From assembly GCA_963719275.1 (NCBI GenBank), contig CAVRBT010000008.1, forward strand, positions 1-64,000: 64,000 nt of DNA, read 5' to 3'. The stretch's first letter is position 1. The number at the start of each line of letters is the position of its first letter. The DNA is from AC-32 sp963719275. GTDB lineage: Bacteria > Actinomycetota > Thermoleophilia > Gaiellales > Gaiellaceae. Positions 16,664-24,450 of the stretch are shown here, piece after piece. The notes beneath the pieces were generated by a model, which saw only the letters and a program-made list of their open reading frames with translations, was not told where the DNA came from and did no database searches. Position numbers and translations under genes: made by a program.

Positions 16664-17214
16664 TTAGGCGTCGACCGGCTGGGAGAGAGCAAGCGGCGCG
16701 GGAGGCGTGGGAGGCTGGACCGAGCTGCCGTGCTCGAGACGTGGGAGCGAGTTCAGCCACTTGGGCAGATACCAGTTCCAGTCGCCGAGGAGTTTCATGG
16801 CGGCTGGCAGGAGCACGGCGCGGATCACCGTGGCGTCGATCAAGACCGCCGCGGCGAGCCCGAACCCTGCTTGCTTGAGTTCGAGCGTTCGCAGGGTGAT
16901 GAACATCGAGAAGATCGCGACCATCACGACTGCGGCGCAGGTCACGGTGGAGGCAGTCCGCTTGATTCCCGTGGTGACCGCTTGGTCGGTTGACATGCCA
17001 CCGTCGACGAGCCCCTTGACGCGGCTGAGGATGAACACGTGGTAGTCCATCGAGAGCCCGAAGAGGATCACGAAGAGGAAGAGCGGCAGCCAGGAGGCGA
17101 TCGCGCCGTTGGAGTGGAAGCCGAGGATGCCCTCTGCCCAGTGATGCTGGAAGACCAGTACGAGCATCCCGTAGGCGGCGCCTACCGAGAGTAGGTTGAG
17201 CACGACGGCTTTGT
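16664..17214 (-). pseudogene. MMPL transporter, C-terminal quarter
   Basis: About 180 codons match the second transmembrane bundle of MMPL proteins, with LFGLSMDYHVFILSRVK, ending PVDA. It closely resembles residues about 560-715 of the MMPL at 26416-28644, so it is a paralogue. It begins abruptly at about 17214 (KAVVLNLLSVG), where a plus-strand histidine kinase also begins abruptly. The first ~550 residues are missing, so it cannot form a transporter. Confidence 0.88.
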
Positions 17215-18087
17215 GCTTCGCGCTTTTCGCCGCCTATAACTCGGAACTGCGAGCGGTTACCGGCGCGATGGTCGGCCTCGCCGCAATTGCGCTCGTCGAG
17301 GCCGAGTCACCGAAGGCCACGAACGTGCTCGCCTACTTCTTCATCTTCGTCCTGGCGCTAATCGGCTGGAGCGGGGGCTCGCCTTGCGGCGGCGCGCACA
17401 CAACGAGCAGGAAACTCCGCGACCGCACCGAACGGCTCGAGCTCGCCCGAGAGGCAGAGGCAGAACGCGCCGCGGCGGCCGAACGGACGCGAATCGCGCG
17501 CGAAATCCACGACATCGTCGCCCACAACGTGAGCGTGATGGTCCTCCAGGCGCGCGGCGGCCGCCGCGCGCTCCGAGACCACCCAGACGACGCGCGCGAA
17601 GCCTTCAGCTCGATCGAGTCGGCAGGCAGTCAAGCACTCACCGAGATGCGGCGAATGCTCGGCATCCTGCGGAGCGACCAGGAGCCCTCGCTGGCACCAC
17701 GGCCGAGCCTCGACCACCTTGACGCCCTACTCGGCCAGGTCCGAAGCGCCGGTCTCACGGTCGACCTCGCCATCGAAGGCGACCCGCGCAAGCTTCAGGC
17801 GGGCCTCGATCTGGCCGCGTACCGGGTCGTCCAAGAAGCGCTGACGAACACGCTCAAACACGCCCGGGCCCGCGCACGCCCGTGTCGTCGTCCGGTACAG
17901 CGCCAGCGACATCGAGCTCGAGATCTGCGACGACGGCCAGGGCGCGACCGCGAACGGCGCCGGCTCCGGGCTGGTCGGAATGAGGGAGCGAGTCTCGCTC
18001 TACGGCGGCGTTCTCAACAGCGGCAACCGCCCCGAGGGCGGCTATTCCGTGCGCGCGCGATTGCCGCTGGAAGCAGAACCCGCGTGA
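17215..18087 (+). pseudogene. Sensor histidine kinase (HisKA_3 type), 5'-truncated and frameshifted
   Basis: The fragment opens inside the membrane domain (LIGW...). Then comes a helix and the dimerisation domain EIHDIVAHNVSVMVLQARGG with the phospho-His (EIHDIVAHN), then the ATPase domain with EALTNTLKHA. A frameshift near 17875 follows. The correct frame continues VVVRYSASDIELEICDDGQG, GLVGMRERVSLYGG and ends TGA at 18085. The 5' end is lost at the head-to-head junction with MMPL. The stop overlaps the response regulator start (GTGA), so it was the cognate kinase. Confidence 0.85.
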
Positions 18088-18779
18088 CCATTCGCGTCCT
18101 CCTTGCAGACGACGAGCGGCTCGTTCGCACCGGCTTCCGCATGATCCTCCGCGAAGAGCCGGACATCGAGGTAGTCGGAGAGACAGCGGACGGGCTCGAA
18201 ACAGTCGAAGCCGTCGCCGAACTTCACCCGGACGTCGTCCTGATGGACATCCGGATGCCGAACCTGAACGGAATCGAGGCGACGCGCCGCATCATCCAGG
18301 CTCCCCAAACGCCCCGCGTTCTCGTGCTCACCACTTTCGACCTCGACGAGTACGTGTACGAAGCCCTCGCGGCCGGCGCCAGCGGCTTCCTGCTCAAGGA
18401 TGCGCCCGACGTCCAGCTGATCACCGCCATCCGCGTCATCGCCGACGGCGGCGGACTCTTCGCCCCCTCGGTCACGAAGCGACTGATCGAACAATTCGCC
18501 CGACAACCCCAGCACTTCGAACCGGCGCCAGGCCTCCAGGAACTCACTACACGCGAGTTGGAAGTACTCAAGCTGATCGCCCACCCTCAATCGAACGCAC
18601 AGATCGCGAAGACGCTCTTCATCAGCGAACACACAGCCCGCACGCACGTGGCGCGCATCCTCAGCAAGCTCGATCTCCACGACCGCACCCAAGCCGCCGT
18701 ACTCGCATACGAGTCGGGACTCGTTCGACCCGGCGCCCGCAATTCGTCAGACGAACGGCCCTCAAACATCAGGCCGTGA
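18084..18779 (+). CDS. NarL/FixJ-type response regulator
   Basis: A 231-residue regulator from GTG 18084. The receiver domain has the DDE acidic pocket (LLADDERLVR), phospho-Asp in LMDIRMPN near residue 55, the TTFDLDEYVYEAL stretch and the conserved Lys in GFLLKDAP. The C-terminal LuxR helix-turn-helix reads LTTRELEVLKLIA and SEHTARTHVARILSKL. It is translationally coupled to the damaged kinase upstream (4-base overlap). With the kinase broken, it would be an orphan regulator. Its targets are unknown. Confidence 0.88.
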   Translation: MTIRVLLADDERLVRTGFRMILREEPDIEVVGETADGLETVEAVAELHPDVVLMDIRMPNLNGIEATRRIIQAPQTPRVLVLTTFDLDEYVYEALAAGASGFLLKDAPDVQLITAIRVIADGGGLFAPSVTKRLIEQFARQPQHFEPAPGLQELTTRELEVLKLIAHPQSNAQIAKTLFISEHTARTHVARILSKLDLHDRTQAAVLAYESGLVRPGARNSSDERPSNIRP

Positions 18780-19057
18780 CGACCAGAGACCGTGAATGCC
18801 TGATGCCTCGACTCCGCGCCGACGATAGAGCCCCCTCAAACCGGGTCAGGAAACTCTCCCTCTCGAGCGCACGATGCACGCGCAGGCGTGCGCACTTACG
18901 TTGGATCAGTCTTACGCCCTTTCATGAGATGACCTAAATGCGACTCGATCCCCGAGACGCCGACCCGGCTCGTCGAGCTGGGCCGGGCCGGCGCGTCGGT
19001 TGATCAGGTGGCGGGCGTGCGCGTCGGCCGCCTCCGCCCTCGCTTGAAGTGACTCGA
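18780..19057. other. Gap with a TGCGCAC repeat
   Basis: No gene is seen. At 18876-18913 a GC-palindromic element (GCGCAGGCGTGCGCAC) followed by TTGGATCAGTCTTA matches 20651-20694 (GCACAGGCGTGCGCAC, then CGACCAGTCTCA). Confidence 0.5.
18876..18913. repeat. GCAGGCGTGCGCAC element, copy 1
   Basis: It shares the core CAGGCGTGCGCAC and a downstream GAYCAGTCTYA with 20651-20694. The two copies bracket the truncated MFS/TetR pair. They could be operators or rearrangement borders. Confidence 0.5.
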
Positions 19058-20103
19058 CTAGGTCGTCTCGGGCACCGCCGAGAGGACGCTTGGTGCCGCC
19101 CGCTCCGACCGGAGCGCGACCAGGGCGAGCAGGGCTCCCGCGGCCATCACTGCGGCGGAGACGTAGAGGCCGATCTGGTAGCCGTCGACGAAGGCGGCGG
19201 CGTGGCTGGCGCCGATCAGAAGCAGCCCCGGCATGAGCTCCGCGAAGCTGGCGGTCTGGCCGAGGCGCTCGAGGAGCACGAACCCGACAGCGCTCAGCAG
19301 CATTCCGGTCGCGATCGTCGCTGCCGCTCCCACCTGCTCGACAGCCTTCTGGGACGCGGGGGCGATCACCGTAATCAGCAGTGCCATCGGCACGAACACG
19401 AGGCCGGCCTTGGTCGCCGAGAATCCGAGGATGCCCTGGACGTAGAGGGAGAGGAAGAAGTAGACCCCGAAGATGCCGAAGCCGGACAGGACCTGGAGTG
19501 CGTTGCCGGCCGCGAACGTGCGGTCGCGGAACAGCGACAGGTCGAGCGTCGCTGCCTGCGTCCGCCCCTCGATCACGAGGAAAGCGGAGAAGCCGAGCCC
19601 TGCGACGCCGAGCAGGATCACGATCAGCGGTGAGGTCCAGCCGTGGCTGTTGCCCTCGATCAGGGCGTAGACGAGCGCGAGCAGCGCCGCACCCGAGGTG
19701 AGCAGATCGGCGACGTCGATTCGCCTCGTCGCCGTCTCATCGCGGCTCTCGGCGATCGCCGTGCGAGCGATCAGCCAGCCGACGAGTCCGACGGGGACAT
19801 TGATCCAGAAGATCCAGCTCCAGTGGACGTGCTGCGCGATCGCACCGCCGGTGACCGGGCCAACGGCGAAGGCGAGTGCGGAGGTGGCAGCCCAGAGGCC
19901 GATCGCTCTTGCCCGTTCCTTCTCGAGCGGGAAGGCGGCGGCGATGATCGCGAGCGTGGTCGGCGCCAGCAGCGCCGCTCCCGCGCCCTGCAGGCCGCGC
20001 GCGGCCACGAGGATCGCCTCGTTCGCCGCGAAGCCGCCGAAGAGCGAGGCGCCCGTGAAGAGGCCGAGGCCGGCAAGGAAGAGCCGCCGTCTGCCGAAGA
20101 CAT
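19058..20103 (-). pseudogene. MFS transporter (EmrB/QacA type), 5'-truncated
   Basis: The frame matches DHA2 transporters from the loop GRRRLFLAGLGLFTGASLFG after TM2 onward, with GPVTGGAIAQHVHWSWIFWI and ARGLQGAGAALLAPTTLAII. TM1, TM2 and part of the first loop are absent; upstream codons (MGEKGLPRRARERG) read antisense through the TetR gene. It starts at the head-to-head junction near 20103, where a TetR gene reading the other way also lacks its 5' end. It is unlikely to make a working transporter. Confidence 0.85.
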
Positions 20104-20617
20104 GCTCGAAGCCGTTTGGGCCGAGGTCGAGCTGCCAGACGCGGACGCAGGCGACTGGTGGGACGGCCTCGCCGCGCTCGCGCGCTCGACGCGGCAAGCC
20201 TTTCTCTCCCACCCGGCCGCGGCAGCGATCGCCGCCACGCGACCGGAAGGCGCACGGAACATCGTCCAGATCATCGAAGCAATCCTCGCGCTCCTCGAAC
20301 GCGCCGGCTTCAAGCCCGAACAGGCGGTCCGCATCTACGTCCCGTTCGCCCGCTCGCTGCTCGCACTGATCGTGTTCGAGGCAAGCCTCCTCCCCGCCCT
20401 ATCCCTAAAGGAACGCCGTCAGCGCGCACGCCGCACTCGCCTCGAGCTCGAGTCGCTGCCCACCGACGACTTCCCCCACGTGATCAAAGCGGCGCCCCAC
20501 CTCGCAACGCCGTACGAGCCTGAGCGCATGTTCGAGGAGGGACTCGACTTCTTGCGAACCGGCATCGAAGCACACCGATCAAACCCACCCCGCCGATCGA
20601 AGCAGCCCCGCCGCTAA
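20104..20617 (+). pseudogene. TetR-family regulator, ligand-binding domain only
   Basis: The 171 codons match the TetR C-terminal domain, starting DMLEAVWAEVELPDADAGDW and running through WDGLAALARSTRQAFLSHP to GLDFLRTGIEA. The N-terminal helix-turn-helix is missing, cut at the equivalent of the kDELL helix. A regulator without its DNA-binding domain cannot work. TetR/MFS divergent pairs are common, so the two truncated genes were probably once such a pair with the intergenic region deleted. Confidence 0.78.
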
Positions 20618-20650
20618 GCAACCGGAGGTCTGAATTCGAACTGGCTGCAT

Positions 20651-20694
20651 CGGCGTGCGCACAGGCGTGCGCACATATTCTCGACCAGTCTCAT
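20651..20694. repeat. GCAGGCGTGCGCAC element, copy 2
   Basis: It contains GTGCGCACAGGCGTGCGCAC, two copies of the palindrome TGCGCA twelve bases apart, followed by CGACCAGTCTCA. It lies 11 bases before the VOC start and matches 18876-18913. Confidence 0.5.
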
Positions 20695-20704
20695 CGACTC
20701 TTCG

Positions 20705-21154
20705 ATGATCGCAATGGAACCACACATCGACGTCATCACACTCGCCGTCGGCGATCTCCAGCGCTCGCTCGCCTTCTACCGCGACCTCGGCCTCGAAACG
20801 CAAGGCGTGGTCGCCACCGAGCTCGTCGACGAGGAGACCAACGCAGCTGGCGCGATCGCGATATTCCACCTCCGAGGCGGTCTCATCCTCGCGCTCTACC
20901 CGCGTAGCGAACTCGCCAAGGACGCCGAGATTCCCTTCGGACCACCGAAGACGGGCGAGCTGAGCATCGGGCACCTCGTCGAGAACAAAGCCGAGGTGGA
21001 TGCGCTGCTGGCCCAAGCCGAACGGGCCGGCGCCACCCTCACGGGGCAACCCCACGACCGCCCCTGGGGGATCTACTCCGGCTACTTCCGCGACCTCGAC
21101 GGACACCTCTGGGAGATCATCTGGAACCCGCCGCGCGAAAACACCGCGCCATAA
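20705..21154 (+). CDS. VOC family (glyoxalase/bleomycin-resistance-like) protein
   Basis: A 149-residue VOC protein. ITLAVGDLQRSLAFYRDLGL is the classic first beta-alpha unit, and GIYSGYFRDLDGHLWEIIWN is the conserved end with the metal-ligand Glu. Two ATGs nine bases apart (20705, 20714) are possible starts. It would bind a metal and a small ligand; the specific reaction is unknown. It stands alone, with a GC-palindromic element just upstream. Confidence 0.85.
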   Translation: MIAMEPHIDVITLAVGDLQRSLAFYRDLGLETQGVVATELVDEETNAAGAIAIFHLRGGLILALYPRSELAKDAEIPFGPPKTGELSIGHLVENKAEVDALLAQAERAGATLTGQPHDRPWGIYSGYFRDLDGHLWEIIWNPPRENTAP

Positions 21155-21474
21155 CCGTCGCCACACCAACGTTCGCGGGCACGCCCTCGACATAGCCGGC
21201 CAGCGCAGTCGCCCACAGCCGAGCGTCACCGCCGAATTCACCCGACAGACCAAACGCCGGCACGCTGCATGTCAACGCACGAACGGGCAAAGAGTGAACA
21301 CACCCCTGGACATCGCCTCAGGCGCTTCGCGCTGAGGCCACGAGCGGCTTGGCCGAGCCTTTCTTTGGGATGGGTTCTGGGGACAGGTTCGAGGTTTCTC
21401 AGGGAGACTCAAAGCTCTTGGAGGGACGGGGTGTTTCTGGCAGACGAAACGGCGTAGCTGCAGGCAAAACGCCA
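21155..21474. other. Gap with a GGGGACAG element
   Basis: No gene is seen. GTTCTGGGGACAGGTTCGAG lies at 21374-21393, and its surroundings resemble 5690-5800. Unlike the other copies, no tRNA-Thr fragment lies nearby. Confidence 0.5.
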
Positions 21475-21740
21475 TGCCGACGATCCGGTCGCCTCGGGCG
21501 CCCTCGCGGGCCGTGGCGGCCTCGGGTTCGCAGCGGACACCGACCAAAGCACGGCGCTGCCGTCGAGCAGCTCGGCAAGGCGCTGCTGGGCCGCTCCGCC
21601 GCCGAGCAGCACCTCGTCGACGATCACCCCGAGCCCGGCGCGCGCCATCGACGCTACGCCTCTGTACCAGGCCAACTCGACCGGCTCCCACGCGGGATCG
21701 ACGAGCTCTCGTTCGGCATGGTCACCACCTCTGAGCCCTT
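21475..21740 (-). pseudogene. Chloramphenicol phosphotransferase-like fragment
   Basis: The minus frame reads ELVDPAWEPVELAWYRGVAS, then ARAGLGVIVDEVLLGGGAA and ELLDGSAVLW. After a frameshift near 21535 it continues as VGVRCEPEAATAREGARGDR. This matches the CPT (chloramphenicol phosphotransferase-like) P-loop kinase family from the VIVDEV helix on. The P-loop itself and the C-terminus are missing. Confidence 0.6.
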
Positions 21741-21753
21741 CCGTGCGCAGAAC

Positions 21754-23136
21754 TCAGCGCTTCGCCGGCGGCACGTTCTGGTTCAGCCGGAACACGTTCT
21801 CCGGGTCGTAGCGGCGCTTGACCTCGGCGAGGCGGTCCCACGTCGCGCCGGGATAGGCGGCCCGGACACGCTCTGCGCCCTCGTCGCCGAGGAAGTTGAC
21901 GTACGCGGCATCCTCTCCTCGACGGAGCTCAGTCGCGGCATCCTCGGCCCACGCACGGTGAACGGAGTCCTCTTCCGGGGAGGCGTAGACGGCGGCGACG
22001 TTGACCGTCAGTCGCCGCTGCCGGTGTGCGAATGCGGTCGCCTCCGACGGGACGCGCGCCACCGCACCGCCGAGCACGCGGATCTGCGCAGCCGGAAGCT
22101 GCGCGGTGGAGGTCCTCATGCGGTCGAGTAGCTCGCCCGCGGCGGCCTCGTCGAGCGAGTCGGAGAAGAACGTGCGCACAACCGAGCGGGGCGGAACGGC
22201 CGGCGCCTCCGCTGTGAACATCTCGCTGAACGGCATGGCCCGGACGAAGTCGGCGACCGGGGGCGCGAGCGCGCGGAGCGGTGCCACCGCCTGCACGCCG
22301 TCGTCGAGCGGTCCGGCGTGCACGAGCAGCACGAGCAGGAGCGGCTCGCCGACCAGCTCTGGCGGCACGAACGGCAGCGGCGGGGCGAGGAGGACGTTGG
22401 CGATCATCGACAGCTCCTCCGGCGCGGCCTCCGCCTCCGCCACGAACCCGGCCAGCGTCTCGGGTGTCGCGGGAAGCGCGAGCATCCCGCCGGTGACCAG
22501 GTCCACCGGGTGCAGCCGGTAGTCGAAGCGGGTGACGACGCCGAAGTTGCCGCCGCCGCCCCGGATCGCCCAGAAGAGATCCGGGTGACTGTCGGCGTCG
22601 GCCTCGACGACGACGCCATCGGCGGTAACGACCTCGGCGCCGAGCAGGTGATCGATCGTCAATCCGTGCTTGCGTACGAGATAGCCCATCCCGCCACCGA
22701 GCGTGAGCCCGCCGATCCCGACCGAGGCCGTGTCGCCGAAGGCGGGGGCGAGACCGAGGGGCGCGGCCGCGACGGTGACCTCGCCCGTGGTGAGGCCGCC
22801 GGCCGCGCGCGCGACCCGCCTGCCGGCGTCGATCTCGAGCGTGGTGAGGCCGGCCAGGTCGAGCACGATCCCGCCCTCGTTCGTGCCGTGCCCCGCCTGA
22901 CTGTGACCGCCGCCGCGGACGGCGAGCTCGAGGCCCGTCTCCCGCGTCAGCAAGACGACGCGGGCGACCTCGCCGGCGTCGGCGGGTCGCACGATCGCGG
23001 CGGGGTGCCGGTCGACGGATGGCAGGAAGACGCGGCGCGCCGCGTCGTAGCCCGGCTCGCCGGGACCGAGGACCGGCCCGGCAAGCTCGGCCCGAAGCTG
23101 CTCGATCGAGAGGCGGGACTGCTGTGCCGTGTTCAC
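21754..23136 (-). CDS. FAD-linked oxidase, berberine-bridge-enzyme type
   Basis: A 460-residue PCMH-type flavoprotein. The FAD domain has AVRGGGHSQAGHGTNEGG with the His that usually carries covalent FAD (near residue 97), and GIGGLTLGGGMGYLVRKHG. The C-terminal BBE motif reads YVNFLGDEGAERVRAAYPG and ENVFRLNQNVPP. The Cys that forms the second FAD bond in bicovalent members is absent (AAGGLTTG). It oxidises an organic substrate with O2, producing peroxide; the substrate is unknown. A paralogue lies at 41447-42853. A conserved 23-base element lies about 85 bases upstream. Confidence 0.88.
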   Translation of the reverse strand: MNTAQQSRLSIEQLRAELAGPVLGPGEPGYDAARRVFLPSVDRHPAAIVRPADAGEVARVVLLTRETGLELAVRGGGHSQAGHGTNEGGIVLDLAGLTTLEIDAGRRVARAAGGLTTGEVTVAAAPLGLAPAFGDTASVGIGGLTLGGGMGYLVRKHGLTIDHLLGAEVVTADGVVVEADADSHPDLFWAIRGGGGNFGVVTRFDYRLHPVDLVTGGMLALPATPETLAGFVAEAEAAPEELSMIANVLLAPPLPFVPPELVGEPLLLVLLVHAGPLDDGVQAVAPLRALAPPVADFVRAMPFSEMFTAEAPAVPPRSVVRTFFSDSLDEAAAGELLDRMRTSTAQLPAAQIRVLGGAVARVPSEATAFAHRQRRLTVNVAAVYASPEEDSVHRAWAEDAATELRRGEDAAYVNFLGDEGAERVRAAYPGATWDRLAEVKRRYDPENVFRLNQNVPPAKR

Positions 23137-23218
23137 GTGAGACTCCTCTGTTGGCTTGCTTCCGTCCCGCCAACGTTGCCGTGGCCGAGCGTTCGGCCGC
23201 GTACGGGGTTCATGCTTT

Positions 23219-23250
23219 CGGGGGTGCGGCTACCCGAACTCCGGCTAGGA
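23219..23250 (-). promoter_or_regulatory. Shared upstream element, copy 1
   Basis: Read in the direction of the flavin oxidase gene it is AGTTCGGGTAGCCGCACCCC followed by CGAAAG, about 85-100 bases before the start codon. It matches elements at the same distance before 33030 and 26223. Confidence 0.55.
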
Positions 23251-23345
23251 GCGGCCATAAGCTCCATCACCTGGCGCTCGCGCGGCGACAGCCGCTCGAC
23301 CGGGTCGTCACAACACGTGCGACCGACGAGCTCGGCCACCACGAG
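23240..23345 (-). pseudogene. LuxR-type response regulator fragment
   Basis: The frame VVAELVGRTCCDDPVERLSP then RERQVMELMAA matches residues about 124-160 of the regulator at 32272-32907 (VVAELVGRNRRDDPVQRLSP). It stops mid helix-turn-helix and runs straight into the shared upstream element, so it appears to be a partial, deleted copy of the 32600-32950 region. Confidence 0.75.
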
Positions 23346-23351
23346 TCATGG

Positions 23352-24149
23352 CTAAGCCGCACGCCGTTCGATCGTGGGCAACGGCTCGTGCCGCGTCGGG
23401 AGCGCGGTGATGCGGGTGGGTGCTGCTTGGCGGGTCAAGACGACGGTCGCTGCCGCCGCTAGCCCCACTCCCAGTGCACCGGCGGCCGCGTCGATGAAGA
23501 GGTGGTTGCCTGTGGCGACGACCACAAGGAGAACCGCCGGCGCATAGAGCACTCCGAGCGCACGGAGGAGCGGAGGCCGGCCGTAGCGCAGCAGGCAGGC
23601 TGCGACGACGAGCGCATAGCCGATGTGCATGCTCGGGATTGCGGCGTAGGGGTTGTAGAGGGAGCTCACGAGACCGTGGTTGAGGCTGATGTGGCCGTTC
23701 GAGACCGTGTCGGCGATGCCGATGCCGGCCAGCCGGGGCGGGGCGGTCGGGTAGACGAGGAAGCCAATGAGCGCGAGGCAGCTCGCAAGCAGCAGCGTCG
23801 TGCGAACGAACGCGAAGGCGGAAGGCCGACGCTGATGGAGCCAGAGCAGCACAGCGACGGTGATGGTCAGGTGAAGCGTCAAGTAGGCCGTGCCGAGCAA
23901 CCCGATCAGACCCGGAAGCGCGTGCGCGGCCCGCTGCACGTTTGCCTCGTGGAAGACGTGCAGCGACCGCTCGAGCGCAACAAGCCGGTGCGCGTGATGC
24001 TCGGCTTCGCCGGTGTCGCCGACGACGAGGCCGCGCGCGAGCTCGTAGACGCCGTAGAGGCCGAGGACCAGGAGCGCTTCGCTGCGAAGCGAGTGCCGCT
24101 GGGACAGCCAGCTTCGCGGCCGGCGGACCGTCGCTTCGATCGCAGTCAT
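23352..24149 (-). CDS. PAP2-superfamily membrane phosphatase (Aur1/Ipt1-like)
   Basis: A 265-residue integral membrane protein with about six TM segments. The PAP2 catalytic motifs are YPTAPPRL, then IPSMHIGYA (Ser-His), then VATGNHLFIDAAAG with the nucleophile-side His. This arrangement is that of PAP2_3/inositolphosphotransferase-like proteins acting on lipid phosphates at the membrane. The ATG at 24149 overlaps the stop of the upstream small gene by ATGA, which sets the start. The two genes are probably translated together. Confidence 0.85.
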   Translation of the reverse strand: MTAIEATVRRPRSWLSQRHSLRSEALLVLGLYGVYELARGLVVGDTGEAEHHAHRLVALERSLHVFHEANVQRAAHALPGLIGLLGTAYLTLHLTITVAVLLWLHQRRPSAFAFVRTTLLLASCLALIGFLVYPTAPPRLAGIGIADTVSNGHISLNHGLVSSLYNPYAAIPSMHIGYALVVAACLLRYGRPPLLRALGVLYAPAVLLVVVATGNHLFIDAAAGALGVGLAAAATVVLTRQAAPTRITALPTRHEPLPTIERRAA

Positions 24150-24382
24150 GCCGCGGCGCCGACATCGTTGGCTGCTGCGCGTCGGGCGACGACCGCGAGT
24201 CGCCAGCGCAGCTGTTCGAGCGCGCGCTCTCTCACTTGTAGCTCGGGATCGGCTCCGTCCAGCTGGCGAAGCGTGTTGAGCTCGAGGGTAAGAGCCTGAA
24301 TCCGGCGGATGAGGCGAAGGAGCTCCCCGCGCTCGCCGCGCGGCTCGGACCGATTCACGCTGCGACTGGTGGGCATCTCCAA
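24146..24382 (-). CDS. Small helical protein of unknown function
   Basis: A 78-residue protein with ELLRLIRRIQALTLELNTLR in the middle, a likely amphipathic helix or coiled coil, and no recognised family. It has a polar, Arg/Ser-rich N-terminus and an Ala-rich tail. Its stop overlaps the PAP2 start by four bases, so it is probably a partner or leader gene of the PAP2 protein. Confidence 0.6.
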   Translation of the reverse strand: MEMPTSRSVNRSEPRGERGELLRLIRRIQALTLELNTLRQLDGADPELQVRERALEQLRWRLAVVARRAAANDVGAAA

Positions 24383-24412
24383 TTCCCCCTTTCGATGAGG
24401 CGACGTTCACGA

Positions 24413-24450
24413 CCAGGCGGGGGAGCCGCACAAGGCGCTCCCCCGCCTGG
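24413..24450 (-). terminator. Strong terminator after the MFS gene
   Basis: CCAGGCGGGGGAGC and GCTCCCCCGCCTGG form a perfect 14-bp stem with a 10-base loop. It lies directly after the MFS stop on the minus strand and separates it from the next gene. Confidence 0.8.
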
